A DNA stretch of 64,000 nt from Begonia masoniana (lineage: Eukaryota > Streptophyta > Magnoliopsida > Cucurbitales > Begoniaceae). Of the stretch, positions 29,312-42,015 are shown in pieces. Under the pieces are notes generated by a model. The model did no database searches and was not told the origin of the DNA. It saw nothing but the letters and a program-made list of their open reading frames with translations. Numbering within the stretch: position 1 is the first letter of the stretch; each line of letters begins with the position of its first letter. The stretch is from positions 47,474,544 to 47,538,543 of the forward strand of contig CM039505.1 of NCBI GenBank assembly GCA_022432975.1, written 5' to 3'. Both the position numbers and the translations under genes were made by a program.

Positions 29312-30987
29312 AGAGGCTGGTACTGCAACTGATAAGCTGCCTTTCCAATTCTATTCAAAATTGAAAATGGTCTGATGTATCTGGGATTTAACTTACCCCT
29401 CTTCCCAAACCTTACAACTCCTTTGAACGGTGAAACCTTAAGGAAAACTTCATCATTGATTACAAATTCAGATTCCCTACGTCTTCTATCTGCATAACTT
29501 TTCTGCCGGCTTTGAGCTGTCAAGATTCGTTGCCGGATAAGAGCAATCTTTTCCACTGTCTGTTGCACAATATCAGGACCAACCAAACGTGCTTCTCCAA
29601 CCTCATCCCAATACAAGGGACATCTGCACTTACGTCCATACAATGCCTCATAAGGTGTCATTCCTATTGTTGACTGAAAGTCGTTATTATAAGAGAACTC
29701 CACTAATGATAAGTACTTACTCCAAGAACCTTGAAACTCTAATACACATGCACGAAGCATATCCTCTAATGTCTGAATGGTCCTTTCAGATTTTCCATCT
29801 GTTTGAGGGTGAAAGGCTGTACTAAAAGTGAGCTGTGTACCCATAGTTTTGTGCAGACTCTTCCAAAACTTGGATGTAAATCTAAAGTCTCGGTCAGAAA
29901 CTATTGTACTTGGAACTCCATGCAACCTAACAATCTCATGCACATACAATTCAGCAAGTTGATCCATCGAATAGGTCATCTTCATTGGCAAGAAATGGGC
30001 AGATTTGGTTAACCGATCTACTACCACCCAAATTGCATCATGTCCCTTAGTTGTCCTAGGTAATCCTACTACAAAGTCCATCGCTATTTGTTCCCACTTC
30101 CATTCGGGAACTGGTAGGGGTTGCAATGTTCCTGCAAGCCTCTGATGTTCCGCTTTAATCTCCTGGCAAACCAGACACGATTCTATGCATTCTGCCACAT
30201 TCCTATTCATATTTGGCCACCAGTAGTGTTGCTTTAGGTCTCTATACATTTTTATACATCCAGGGTGAACAGAGAATTTGGAAGAATGTGCTTCAGAAAG
30301 AATCTTATCTCGAAGTTCTTTAATGGCAAGAACAAACCATCTATTTCTAAACTTAAGGATTACATCAGCAGAATAGTTAAAGTCTGATTCATCCGTAGAA
30401 TCTATGCTTAGCTTGTACTTGTTACACTGGTCATCATTCGTCTGAGCTTCCTTTATTTTCTCCAAAATAATAGGCTTTAAGGTTATAGCTGATACACTTG
30501 ATACTGCTTCTAGATTAAACCTTTGGAATTCTGACTCTAAGGCTAATGGCATATTGAAAATCATAGTCGGGGTTGGTGTTGTTACTCTACTCAAAGCATC
30601 TGCCACAACATTTGCTTTGTCGGGATGGTATTTAATCTCGAAATCATAGTCCTTTACAAATTCCAACCATCGACGTTGCCTTATATTTAATTCCTTCTGT
30701 GAGAAGATATATTTCAGACTTTTATGGTCCGAAAATATATCACAAGTTTGACCATATAAGTAATGCCTCCAAATCTTAAGTGCAAAAACCATTGCAACTA
30801 GTTCTAGGTCGTGTGTAGGGTAATTCTTCTCATGGGTTTTCAATTGTCTAGAGGCATAGGCTATTACCTTACCATCTTGCATCAACACACATCCAAGACC
30901 AATTTTGGAAGCATCACAGTAAATGCTAAATTTACCATTTTCAACGGGAATGGTTAATATTGGGGCATTGGTCAGTTTCTGTTTCAA
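29272..30987 (-). pseudogene. Tekay B RNase H and integrase
   Basis: The 571-residue frame has RNase H first, with D25 (YCDAS), E62 (HDLELVA), D87 (FSDHKS) and D130 (VADALSR) in place. The integrase zinc-binding residues are H234, H241, C271 and C274. The core has D304 (MDFVVGLP), D365 (VSDRDF) and E401 (TDGKSERT), giving an intact D,D-35-E arrangement. A GPF-like module reads RPFSILNR. The frame is continuous with the upstream protease-RT frame except for one TAG at 30988-30990, and is lost by a frameshift near its 3' end. It is the best preserved retroelement coding region in the window. Confidence 0.92.
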
Positions 30988-30990
30988 AGT

Positions 30991-32415
30991 CTAGAAGATG
31001 GATTCACATTCCTCTGTCCATGCATACTTGATGTTTTTCCTAGTTAACCGAGTGAGAGGTGTAGCAATCTTCGAGAATCCTTTAATAAATTTCCTGTAAT
31101 ACCCTGCCAATTCAAGGAAGCTTCGAATATCAGTGACGTTCTTCGGTTGGAGCCACCCCTTAACTGCTTGAACCTTTGCTGGATCAACAGATATGCCATC
31201 TCCAGAGATAACATGACCTAAAAAGTGAACGTGGTCCAACCAAAACTCGCACTTAGAAAACTTGGCATATAGTTGGTGCTGCTTTAGTACACCTAATACC
31301 ATAGTTAGGTGTCTTGCATGCTCTTCCTTGGTACGTGAATAGATTAGGATATCATCAATAAACACTATAACAAATTTATCTAAATATTCATGAAACACTC
31401 TATTCATAAGATCCATAAAGGCTGCTGGTGCATTTGTCAAACCAAAAGATATTACCAAGAACTCGTAATGTCCATACCTCGTGCGAAAGGCAGTCTTTGG
31501 GATATCTTCGGTTTTGACCTTCAATTGGTAATAACCAGACCTTAGATCAATCTTAGAGAAAACACGGGCACCATTAAGCTGGTCAAATAAATCATCGATT
31601 CTAGGTAGTGGATACTTGTTCTTGACAGTTAACTTGTTCAATTTCCTATAATCAATGCACATACGCATCGATCCATCCTTTTTTTTGACAAAAAGGATAG
31701 GTGCACCCCATGGTGAAAAGCTTGGACGTATGAACCCTTTCTCCAATAGCTCCTCCAATTGTTTCTTTAATTTCTTAAGCTCCGTAGGTGCAAGTCTATA
31801 GGGATTCTTGGATACAGGCTCCGCGCCTGGATAAACATCTACAACAAACTCGATTTCCCTATCCGGCGGCAAGCCAGGAAGATCATCTAGAAATACTTCT
31901 GGAAAATCTTGGACAACCAAGACATTTTGGGGAGTTGCTTTTCCTACTAGTTGTGTATCTAAAACACTGGCCAAGAAGCATAAGTACTCACTGCATGGTG
32001 AGGGTCCACAATTTATAGAGGTCATAACAGACATTTTCTTACTCTTCTTTAGAGCTTGGAAGGTATGTTTCAAACCACCAGGGGGTTGAAAACTAACTAC
32101 TCCAGTCCTACAGTCGATCATGGCATAATGCTTAAACAGGCAATCCATTCCTAAGATTACATCAAATCTCATTATATCCATAATAATGAGATCAGCAAGT
32201 AGGTTCATGTTCCCTACTGATACAGCACTATTAAGCATCATTCGATTAGAGCTCATGCGTTCACCAGAGGGTAATGCGACATTAAACACATGCTCAGTAG
32301 GGGTAAGCTTTACATCTAACTTATCAGCAAATGTAGATGCTATGAATGAATGTGTTGCATCAGAATCTATCAATGTAAAAGCGGGTAAAGAGTTGACCAG
32401 TATAGTACCTGACAC
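30991..32415 (-). pseudogene. Tekay B protease and reverse transcriptase
   Basis: The frame has 474 residues. The protease signature at residues 17-23 is DSDATHS where DSGATHS is usual, so the residue after the active-site serine is changed. The RT follows, with [13 protein letters not shown] (268-280), [13 protein letters not shown] (286-298), [11 protein letters not shown] (323-333, SFGL in place of PFGL) and the catalytic FIDD (352-355). The frame then enters the connection domain. The listed start is not an ATG; a TAG just upstream (near 32428) cuts it from gag, so translation from gag is blocked. A second TAG at the 3' end separates it from RNase H. Confidence 0.92.
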
Positions 32416-32429
32416 AACAGCAGGCTATT

Positions 32430-33438
32430 CATCATCGCCCGACTCCATCATGGAGAATATCCTCGGCTTTATCTTAGCAGGGCTATTCTTTAAGACCGGG
32501 CAGTCTCTGTTAAGGTGACCAACTTTGCCACAGTTGAAACACCGGGTGACCCTGGGCCTCGGGCAATCCCTGAATGTGTGTCCAACTTCTTCGCAATCGA
32601 AACACTTTCCCGAACCAAACCTGCATTCACCCAGGTGACTTTTCAGACACTTCGGGCACTGGGGATACTTCTTGGTGTCCTGTACCTTCTTTTATGTTCC
32701 ATGGTTACTTTGGCCTTCACTAGGCCTCTTCACCCCTCTCTGTTGTTGTGGCTGAACAAACTTTCGTGGGGCTTCTTTTGGTTCAGTACACTTCCTTTCA
32801 GCTTCTTCCACTTCCAGGGCAGTGGACACAACTTCCCTGAATGTCAAGCCTTTAATACCACAAAATTTAAATCCTCAGTAAATTTCCGGCTTCAGTCTAT
32901 GCACAAATTTGAACACCTTGTCCTCGTTCTTGTGAACAAAATGTCCAGCAAACCTGGACAGGGACTCAAATTGCCTACTGTACTAGGCCACAGACCCTGT
33001 CTGCTTCAAGTTCAAAAACTCTAACTTCTTCGCGGTCTGGACAGTGCTGTTAAAATACTTATCATAGAAAATGTCCTTGAATTGTGACCAAGGCATCGCC
33101 AAGACATCAGTGGTAGTCTCTATTGTTTCCCACCAGATTTGAGCTTCACCAGCCAAATGAAACGTGGCAAACATGACCTTGTCTCCTTCTCCAATGTTGG
33201 CGCACCTAAACATACTCTCGATCTTCCTAAGCCACCCTTCAGCAATAACCGGGTCAGACGACTGACCATCAAATGTGGGTGGTCGTAGCCTCCTGAATCT
33301 ATCCCCAGAATGTTCATTGCTAGAACTCGAGTTGGCACTTCCCTGCACCTCTCGGTTTAACAGCACTCCTAACTGATCGGACTGCTGACGCACTAGGTCT
33401 GTTTGCTGACGCACCAAATCTGTCAGCTGCCTAATCAC
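32430..33438 (-). pseudogene. Tekay B gag with two CCHC zinc knuckles
   Basis: The first 151 residues begin with a heptad-like QTDLVRQQ region and contain the retrotransposon gag core (RLRPPTFDGQSSDP, AQIWWETIETTT, WSQFKDIFYDKYF). A stop at 32983 is followed by in-phase homology (YDRQFESLSRFAGHF). Two CX2CX4HX4C knuckles follow near 32520-32610: CFDCEEVGHTFRDC and CFNCGKVGHLNRDC. At least two further stops make it nonfunctional. Confidence 0.87.
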
Positions 33439-33650
33439 GCTAGAATCTTCTCCACGTCCCGGGTTCGGTATCTCTCTTGGTACTCTTGGTCTTCCTGGTC
33501 ACCTAGAAATTTTACTAAATTCCTGCATAGGATTAACTACTCTCATAAACATCTAATAACTAAGGCTAACATAAACACTTACAGTTGTTGGAGTACTCTC
33601 ATGCGACGACTGGCACTGATGAGTAATCTTTTGAACGGTTTAACTGAATG

Positions 33651-33662
33651 TCTCTGATACCA
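33651..33662 (-). promoter_or_regulatory. Primer binding site of Tekay B
   Basis: The minus strand reads TGGTATCAGAGA, three bases inside the 5' LTR. It matches the initiator Met-tRNA type site used by many plant chromoviruses. Confidence 0.9.
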
Positions 33663-33665
33663 AAC

Positions 33666-35862
33666 TGTAACGCCCCGAGTTTTCTGAACCCAGTTCGTTA
33701 CTCATAACCCGGACATAACTAAGAAATTTTGGACCAATTTAAAACTTCACTCGAAAGTCAAAATTTGACATTTTTCTAAAACCTCAAAACGTTTAAACTT
33801 GCAGCGGAAATTCTTTTGAGCATAATAGAGTTAAGCAAAGCTATAAAACAATGTTAAAAAAAATCAGTTAAAATATTAAGAAAATAATTCGGTCGGAAGA
33901 GATGAAAGCTTAAGCGTGAAATACTTAAAGTTCATAAAAGTCAAACACATCATCCGCTGAACAAAGTCAACGAAAAGAGCAGAAACAAAACCGAAGGTTT
34001 CCACCGATGACGTCAGCCGGATGAATCGTTCACCCAACTTCTACCGATCGCAAAACGACAAGTCTTTTACTCACGTCTTCCAAAAGAACAAACTACGTAT
34101 ACCGATCACAAAACGACAAAACTTTTACTACATCATCCGATAGGTTTAATACACGACATCCACAAATCACTAAACGACAGAACTTCTACTACATCATCCG
34201 ATAGGTTTAATACCCGACCTCCACCGATCACTAAACGACAAAACTTCTACTGAAGACATCTTTCGATGACGTCAGTCGGATGATTCAATCCTCCAACATC
34301 CGCCGGTGGACAAAACACCCAACTTCTATCGATAGACAACATCTACCGGTAGAGAACAGAGCAACATTTCAACTACACTTTTGCTATTCCACACAACTTT
34401 AACTACAGAAAGGAATTTGCTTACTTCACTGAAACAATTCAGAACCAACCCAAATCCTTACATTTACTCAAAATTCCAGTAAGAGCTAACGTTAAAACCA
34501 ACAGAGTGCTGTTATCAGAAAAGTCTCACCAACGTATTCAAAAACATTAAAACCACTTCTGTTATTAGAAAACTCAACAAAGCTTAAAATGAATCATGGT
34601 TCACTAAACCTTCACTTCTATAAGCACCAGTTAAACCGCCTCATCAGTCGCCAGATCGATGCACGTATGCACCCCTCCAACCTGCCTAATTCTCAGCAAG
34701 CTCAGAGAACACACATGTTGTCTCTTCTTCACCTACATCATAAAACTCATCTATTAGCCTAATGCTAAATAAGTGAAGCAATCATGAAATGAAATGCTGA
34801 AATGTAAATCTTAATCATGCAGTTTCTACTTTCTCAGCTCAATTGCATTTACATTCATCGTATTCTGATCCCAATATTCCATTGGGAGTGAGATCAATTC
34901 TCCCAAAGTCATAAATCCTCTTCATCAATTAAGGGGCGGATTAATTCCCTTAACAGCTATCATGATCCCCAGGTTCCCTTGGGAGTGGAATCAACTCTCC
35001 CAATGTTATAAATCCACTTCATTAATTAAGAGGCGGATTAATTTCCTTAACAGCTATCATGATCCCCAGGTTCCCTTGGGACTGGGATCAACTCTCCCAA
35101 TGTTATAAATCCACTTCATCAATTAAGAGGCAGATTAATTCTCTTAACAGCTATCATAATACGTTCTGTTCATGCCTTACCATACATTCCATGTAAATTT
35201 ATTTTCGTATTCTTTCAAAACATGATGCATGACCAAACTGAAAACATTCAACATGCAGAAAACCTAATGTTTTGTGATGTAGGCCCGAGGGCACAAGCAC
35301 ACTTCACTTACCTAGTCTCCTGGAAAAACGTCTCGGTGATTGGCTACTTCGAGAGCTTACTCAATCCTAAAAACATAGACAGAGCAAACATTAAACTTTC
35401 TCTAATCTTCATTCTAAACCGTTATAAATTTAAGGAAACTAGTTTAGAAGCTTAGTTCATTGTGCACTTCCGATTTACCACAACAACCGAACTAGCTCAC
35501 TCATACGGCATCGTCAAAACTCACATTTATACTCTCTCAATCATCGATAACTACCAATGCAGCAAGGAATCGAAACAGAACTCACCTATTTTGGAGGAGA
35601 ATCGAGTAGAAAGATTGCCTAGAGAGCTTTACTGCTTGAGCTGAAGACCGAAAGAGGAAAAATGGGGAATAGTAGCAGCTATAGTGTATTAATCACAAAG
35701 CCTCTTTCCTTAAATAGGTTATCCATTATAAGCTCTCAATTTACAACTATGCCCTTACTTAGTCACTCATTAACCTAATTAATATTTCTCTTAATTTTCT
35801 CCACAACATACTTACTGTTAAATAACGGAATAGAAATTGGTTTAATAGAACCGGGTGTTACA
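33666..35862 (-). repeat. 5' LTR of Tekay B
   Basis: The LTR is 2197 bp. It is collinear with 25367-29003 without the nested solo LTR, and has two 61-bp units where the other LTR has three. Small open frames near 35222-35644 occur in both LTRs and show no protein family. Confidence 0.92.
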
Positions 35863-35867
35863 ACTGT

Positions 35868-36612
35868 AACAGGCTTGGCTTAGCTCAACTCGTTTAATTT
35901 TAGCTCGCAAGCCGGCTCAGATTGATTTTTTTTTTTACGAGAGCTCATTAGGCTCAACTAGTTGGTCTCGTTAGGCTCAGCTTGTTTAACTCATTAGGCT
36001 CGGAGTCAAATTTTTTAAGGGTTGGCTCAGCTCTGGTCGGTCGGTTCGTTTGTCACCTCTAATTGCAAATGATTGCTAATTAAATAGGTATCAACTTAGT
36101 TAGTATATGTATAATTTCTAATGATACAACTCTTAAATATTTGTAATGATATTTGTGTAATATTTTTTATTAAATTATCTCAAATAATTTTTTCCTAAAT
36201 GCATGTCATTTTATATGTTAATAATACAGTTTTATTAACTAAACAACTAATTATTATATTTTGACATAATAATAATAAATAATAATTATAGTTTTAATAA
36301 CTAATTTATTTTAAAAATATACATTACACTTATATAAATTAGAAACATTTATGTACGTTAGTTCGTTAGACTCGATTCGCTAAGGCTCGTTAGGCTTGTA
36401 GAACTACTCGACTCGACTCGTTTGACATTGGTTCCCGAGTCAGCTCGAGTTGAATTTTTTTTTAATCAAGCTCATTAGGCTCGACTCATTGAGCTCGCTA
36501 GGCTTGACTCGGCTCGTTTAACTCGTTAGGCTTGGTGAGCCAGATGTTTTCAAGCTCAGCCAGCTAATTTGCAATCTCTAGTCGCAACACGGGTATTACC
36601 GAATAATTATGT
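35868..36612. mobile_element. AGGCTCG-rich miniature element(s)
   Basis: There is no gene here. Two blocks rich in GGCTCG/CGAGCC words (35868-36062 and 36358-36585) flank an AT-rich middle. TCTAATTGCAAAT near 36058 and ATTTGCAATCTCTAG near 36568 look like inverted ends of a small DNA element. The sequence left of Tekay B (GGTTGGCTCGGT, 25350-25361) is likely the other side of the same unit. The family and exact ends are uncertain. Confidence 0.4.
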
Positions 36613-38482
36613 TGTGACGACCCCGATCCACAGGACCGTCACGAGACTTGACTTGACCTTGAGTTTGACTTACATATTTTGGACGTGAAATTTTTTTTGA
36701 CTTTTTAAAACTCTAAAAGAAAGCCTTTGAAGATAGTGGAAAATGTTCAAAAAAAAAGAAAAATATTACTACCTTCTCTAGAATTGACCTCTACTAAAAT
36801 CAGACGACATAAAATTGGAAGATATGAAATTCAGAAGACACAAAAACTGGAAGACATGAAATCAGAAGATATGAAAATCGGAAGACATGAAATCAGAAGA
36901 CGTAAAATCAGAAGATATGAAAAATCGGAAGACATGAAAACAGGAAGACATAAAATCGGAAGATGTGAAAATCGGAAGACATGAAAACAAGAAGACATAA
37001 AATCGAAAGACATGAAAACAAGAAGACATAAAATCGGAAGACATGAAAATCGAAAGACATGAAATCGGAAGACTTGAAATCGGAAGACATGAAAGTCGGA
37101 AGATATGAAAACAGGAAGACATGAAATTGGAAGACATAAATATGGAAGACATAAACACCTAATAAATTCAGTCGATGTCGACACTCTTTATCTCAACACT
37201 CAGCCGATCGATCGACTACCCCTCTGTTTGACGATCTACTTCTCCCTCCTACTTATTCTCTTCTTTCACATCTTCATGACCTGATAACCTCACAACATTA
37301 CTACTAAACTTCTTCCTAACCTCTTTACACACAAAATGCTTCAAAACCCCAAAAACCCGATTCAAAAATTAATTTTAAACGTGTTAGAAAACGTGGCAAA
37401 AATTTGAGAAATCAAATAGCATGGATCGATCTAAAAACCGAGTGTATCCATGAAAACCTAAAAGCCCCAAAAAGTTCAGTATGTTTTTCAAAAAGGCAAC
37501 TTTCAAAACAAAAATTTTAAAACAACGACACTAAACCTATACATCAACTAAACACCAAAAGGACTAAATAAACGTGACATGCACTTCAAAACTTCACCCA
37601 CGGGTCAAAACGCGCCTGACTGCGGCAACCAACCCCACAAGCTCGTCCCACCAACTGCGTCTACACATCGGCCAGAGACTTGGAGTCCTCATCCATAGAG
37701 TCCGTACCTACATCATGGAGTTCAACTATGAGCCTAGCGCTCAGTAAGATCATAAAGTGCGAAGTGATGCACATGTTATGCATGAACATTTGAAATACAT
37801 GAACATTACTTTATATTACATTCAAGCGCACATGTTGATATAAGTGGGGCTTACAGAGAAACTGACGCACATACATACATGACATAACATGGGTTAGTAG
37901 TTTTGTCGTGTCCCAGGGAGGGATAAAAGACATTGTCCTTGGCGAGGACGGTTTTATATAGTCTTAGGGAAGGACAAGAACATATGCCAGTCCCCGTCCC
38001 ACACTTAACCATACTTTACATTAACATTTTATCTTTCTTAACTTCAAATCACGTGCATAAAACATTTGTATGACTTTCTAGAAAACGTGTATGCATGAAC
38101 ATACAATGTACGTAAACGTAACATAACAAAAAACAAGTCAAAGCATACATGAACAACAGGTCATCGAAACTATGCACAGAGCATTACACTTAACTTAAGA
38201 CGTAATCTATGACCTAACTACCAAACGACAACCCGATAACATAAAAACCTAGTACCTCCGTGATATAGGCCTTAAGGGTCAACTTATAGGTATGAACTTA
38301 CCTGGCGTCTGTAGGGTTTGCAAGCCTTGAACGTGTTTCCGAGTCTCGAACCTGAATCAAACCGTTAAGAGGCATTGGAAAATCATCGGCCGTGAGGGAA
38401 CCGCGTTCTGTCACCTGGAGGAGAAATGAAAAGCATAGAGAAGAAAAATGGGAGGGTTTCACGTGGAAGAGAAGAGAAGAGA

Positions 38483-38521
<39 letters not shown>

Positions 38522-38772
38522 TTCTTCAACAAGCTTGGACAAGTGTCATGCATTCATTGGCTCTCTCTGACCTTAATTGTCTTCCTAATTTGTTCCTCCA
38601 TTGATTTCTAACCAATTCGCTATTTAGCTCGCCAATTTGGTTTCTTCGAAATCCTCTTTTTCCACTAAACATCCCAATAGATTCCACTAAAATATTTATT
38701 ATATCAAGATCAAATTAATCTTTTTCAATAATTCGAGGGATAATTACATGGCAAAAAATACCGGGTGTTACA
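36613..38772 (-). repeat. 3' LTR of Tekay C
   Basis: The LTR is 2160 bp with a short minisatellite (36796-37151), one CCGATCGATCG palindrome at 37203 and a (GA)n tract at 38486-38515. It is collinear with 43376-46733. Confidence 0.92.
36796..37151. repeat. Short GGAAGACAT minisatellite array
   Basis: About 22 degenerate units of 15-17 bp, such as GGAAGACATGAAAATC, start about 180 bp from the LTR edge. They are more diverged from one another than those in the expanded partner array. Confidence 0.9.
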
Positions 38773-38799
38773 TCTCACCCACCTTAATAGAATTTTGTC

Positions 38800-41654
38800 C
38801 CCAAAATTTGCTTAAACAAATAGTTCTGGATATTGGTCCCTAAGATCCCGTCGTCTTTTCCAAGTGGCTTCCTCCACGTAACGATTGCGCCATAGAACCT
38901 TCACCAATGGATCACCCTGTTGTGCAACACTTTGATTGAAGAATTTAAAATCTTTACGGGCCTTTCTTCATACGTCAGCGTCGGCTGGATATCTATGTCC
39001 ACCGGGTCCACAATCTGAGCAGGATCTCGCACACATTTTCTCAGTATCGAAACGTGAAAAATGTTGTGAACTCCATACATAGACGCTGGCAGCTACAGTC
39101 TGTAAGCCGTGCTTCATACTCTCTTCAAGATGGGAAAAGGCCCAAAAAAAAACCTTAAACTGAGCTTCCCTTTCTTACCAAACTTCATCACGCCCTTGAA
39201 AGGCGACACCTTCAGGAATACTTCATCTCCTTCAGCGAATTTCAAGTCTCTCCTCCTCTGGTCCGCGTAACTTTTATGTCGACTCTGAGCAATTTTGATC
39301 CGCTGTCAGATAACAGCCACTTTCTCAAACATAAGCTGCAATATCTCGGGGCCAATAAGCCTGGCTTCCCCAACTTCATCCCAACACAAGGGACATCTGC
39401 ACTTTCTGTCATAGAGAGCCTCGTAAGGAGCCATACCGATCATGACTTGGTAGCTGTTGTTATAAGAGAACTCCACTAACGGCAAAAACTTGCTCCAAGA
39501 AGCTTGAAACTCCAACACACACGACCTTAACATATCTTCCAGTATCTGAATCGTCCTCTCAGATTGTCCGTCAGTTTGTGGATGAAATGTCGTGCTAAAA
39601 TTTAACTCGGTACCCAAGGAGATTTGCAAGCTTTTCCAAAATCTCGACGTAAATCTAGGGTCCTGGTCAGAAACAATTGACACCGATATTCCATATAGCT
39701 TAATAATCTCGTTAATATACAACTCTGCATACCGATCCATAGAGAATGTTGTCTTCACAGGTAGAAAATGGGCCGACTTCGTCAGTTTGTCCACAATGAC
39801 CCATATGCTATTATGGCCTTTAGCCGTCCTCGGTAGGCCAACAACAAAATCTATTGTGATGTTTTCCCATTTCCATTCGGGGATCGGAAGAGGCTGACGC
39901 GTTCCACCTAGTCGTTGATGTTCAGCCTTCACTTACTGACATACCATACAAGACTCCACATATTTGGCAACTTCGTTCTTTATATTGGGCCACCAGAAGT
40001 GTAGTTTCAAGTCTCGATACATCTTCGTGCTTCCCGGATGTACTGAGAAGGAAGACGAGTGGGCTTCCGATAAAATGTCCTTTCGTAGCTCTTCATCTCT
40101 CGGAACGTACCACCGGTCCTTGAACTTCAAAATACCATCTCCCGAATAACTGAACTCGAAAGAGGCCTTAGGCAACTTGCTTACTATATCGTCCATTTCC
40201 TTCGAATTGATTCTTTGGACTTCCTTAATTCGGTCCAGAATGGTTGGTCGTATTGTCAGGTCCGCCAGTACGGCCAATAATTCAGAAACTACCTCAAAAT
40301 TAAAATTCTGAATTTCTGTCCTCAGAGGCATTGATATAGCCGACATTGCTGGTTGCATAGTAGCCGGCATCCTGCTCAAAGCATCAGCTACCACGTTAGC
40401 TTTCCCGGGTAGTATTTAATCTCGATATCATAATCTTTCACAAACTCGAGCCACTGCCTCTGCCTCATGTTTAACTCATTCTGAGTAAGTATATATTTCA
40501 AGCTCTTGTGATCCAAAAATACCTCACATGACTGTCCATATAAGTGGTGCCTCCATACCTTCAGTGCAAAAACAACCGCCGCTAACTCCATATCGTGAGT
40601 CGCGTAGTTTTGCTCATAACTCTTTAGTTGCCTGGATGAGTATGCCACCACTTTTCCCTCCTGCATTAACACGCACCCCAAACCAATCTTTGACGCGTAA
40701 CAATATACACTGAATTTTCCGTCTTCGACCGGTAATACTAATAAAGGAGCAGTGGTTAATTTATGTTTGAGCGTCTGAAAACTCTCTTCGCAAGCTTCAG
40801 ACCACTTGTACTTGATATCCTTCCTCGTTAAGCTGGTCATAGGCTTTGCTATCACAGAAAATCCCTTGATAACTTCCTGTAATAACCAGCTAACCTGATA
40901 AAACTTCATACCTCACTGGCATTTCTCGGCCTCGGTCATTCCTTCACAGCCTGAATCTTGGCTGAACCACAGAAATTCCCTCTGCAGACACCACGTGGCC
41001 TAGAAAATTAATCCTACTCAACCAGAATTCACAGTTTGAGAATTTGGCGTACAATTGGTGTCGTCTCAACGTCGATAGCACAATCGTCAAATGCTCCTTG
41101 TGCTCTTTTTCATGACGAGAATAAACCAGGATATCGTCGATGAAGACGATGACAAATTTGTCCAGGAAATCCTGGAATATCCTGTTCATCAGGTCCATAA
41201 ATGCCGCCCGGGCATTTGTTAACCCAAACGACATCACTAAGAATTCGTAGTGTCCGTATCAGGTCCTGAATGCGGTCTTTGGAATATCACTAGCCTTGAT
41301 CTTCAATTGATAATAACCGGAGTGCAAGTCAATCTTTGAAAATACCCGAGCCCCTTGTAACTGGTCAAATAAGTCGTCGATCTTCGGTAACGGGTACTTA
41401 TTCTTGATGGTTAACTTGTTCAGCTCACGGTAATCGATGCACATACGTAGAGACCCATCCTTCTTTTTGACGAATAAGATGGGAGCGCCCCACGGAGAGA
41501 AACTAGGGCATGCCAAGCCCTTGTCCACTAATTCCTTTAACTGAGCTTTCAACTCTCTCAGCTCAATAGGTGCCATACTGTACGGATTCTTCGATATCAG
41601 TTCAACCCCAAGACATGCTTCAATTTCGAACTCAATCTTACGATCCGGTGGCAA
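38800..41654 (-). pseudogene. Tekay C pol remnants (RT, RNase H, INT)
   Basis: The pieces on the minus strand, from 5' to 3', are as follows. RT first half is 41654-41259 ([20 protein letters not shown]). RT second half is 41237-40944 and keeps FIDD. RNase H is 40909-40388, with the first catalytic Asp changed to Tyr (YCYASKIG). The linker and zinc-binding region are 40394-39933 (VHPGSTKMYRDLK). The integrase core is 39932-39306 (IDFVVGLP, VSDQDPRF, TDGQSERT). The degenerate tail reaches about 38800. Stops or frameshifts separate every piece, so the copy is older or more decayed than Tekay B. Confidence 0.9.
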
Positions 41655-42015
41655 CCCTGGTAAGTCTTCTAAGAAAACCTCTGAGAAGTTTCAAACTACC
41701 GGAATATCTTGAAATCCCACCTCACCTTGCCTTTGAGCATCCACCACATAGGCTAAAAATCTGCAACATCCTGACCTCATAAGCTTTTGAGCTTCTAAGG
41801 AGGATACAACAGGCATGGAGTGTTCCTTTGGTATAGCCTAATAGGAGAACTCTTTCTCGTTCGGGCTCTTAAAAGACACCAGCCCGGACCTATAATTAAT
41901 GGTGGCATGATGTCTAAACAGCCAGTCCATTCTCAAAATTACATTGTATCCTTTTCATACCGATGATGATAAGATTGACATACAATTTCTAGTCCCCAAC
42001 CGACACTATATCGCC

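Larger units (their letters stand above)
25367..35862 (-). mobile_element. Tekay-type gypsy element B, near full length, TSD ACTGT
   Basis: The outer ends are TGTAACGCCTCGAG (25367) and CCGGGTGTTACA (35862), flanked by ACTGT at 25362-25366 and 35863-35867. It has all parts in order on the minus strand: 5' LTR 33666-35862, primer site, gag, protease, RT, RNase H, integrase, chromodomain, polypurine tract (29004-29018) and 3' LTR 25367-29003. The 3' LTR is interrupted by a 1384-bp solo LTR. The coding region has several stops and a frameshift, so the copy is not autonomous. Confidence 0.92.

Noticed and set aside
32515..33024. 169-codon plus-strand open frame
   Set aside because: It is the antisense shadow of the Tekay B gag, whose minus-strand translation contains gag and zinc-knuckle motifs.
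36831..37184. Minus-strand open frames of 60-117 codons in the 3' LTR of Tekay C
   Set aside because: Same minisatellite low-complexity effect as in the larger array.
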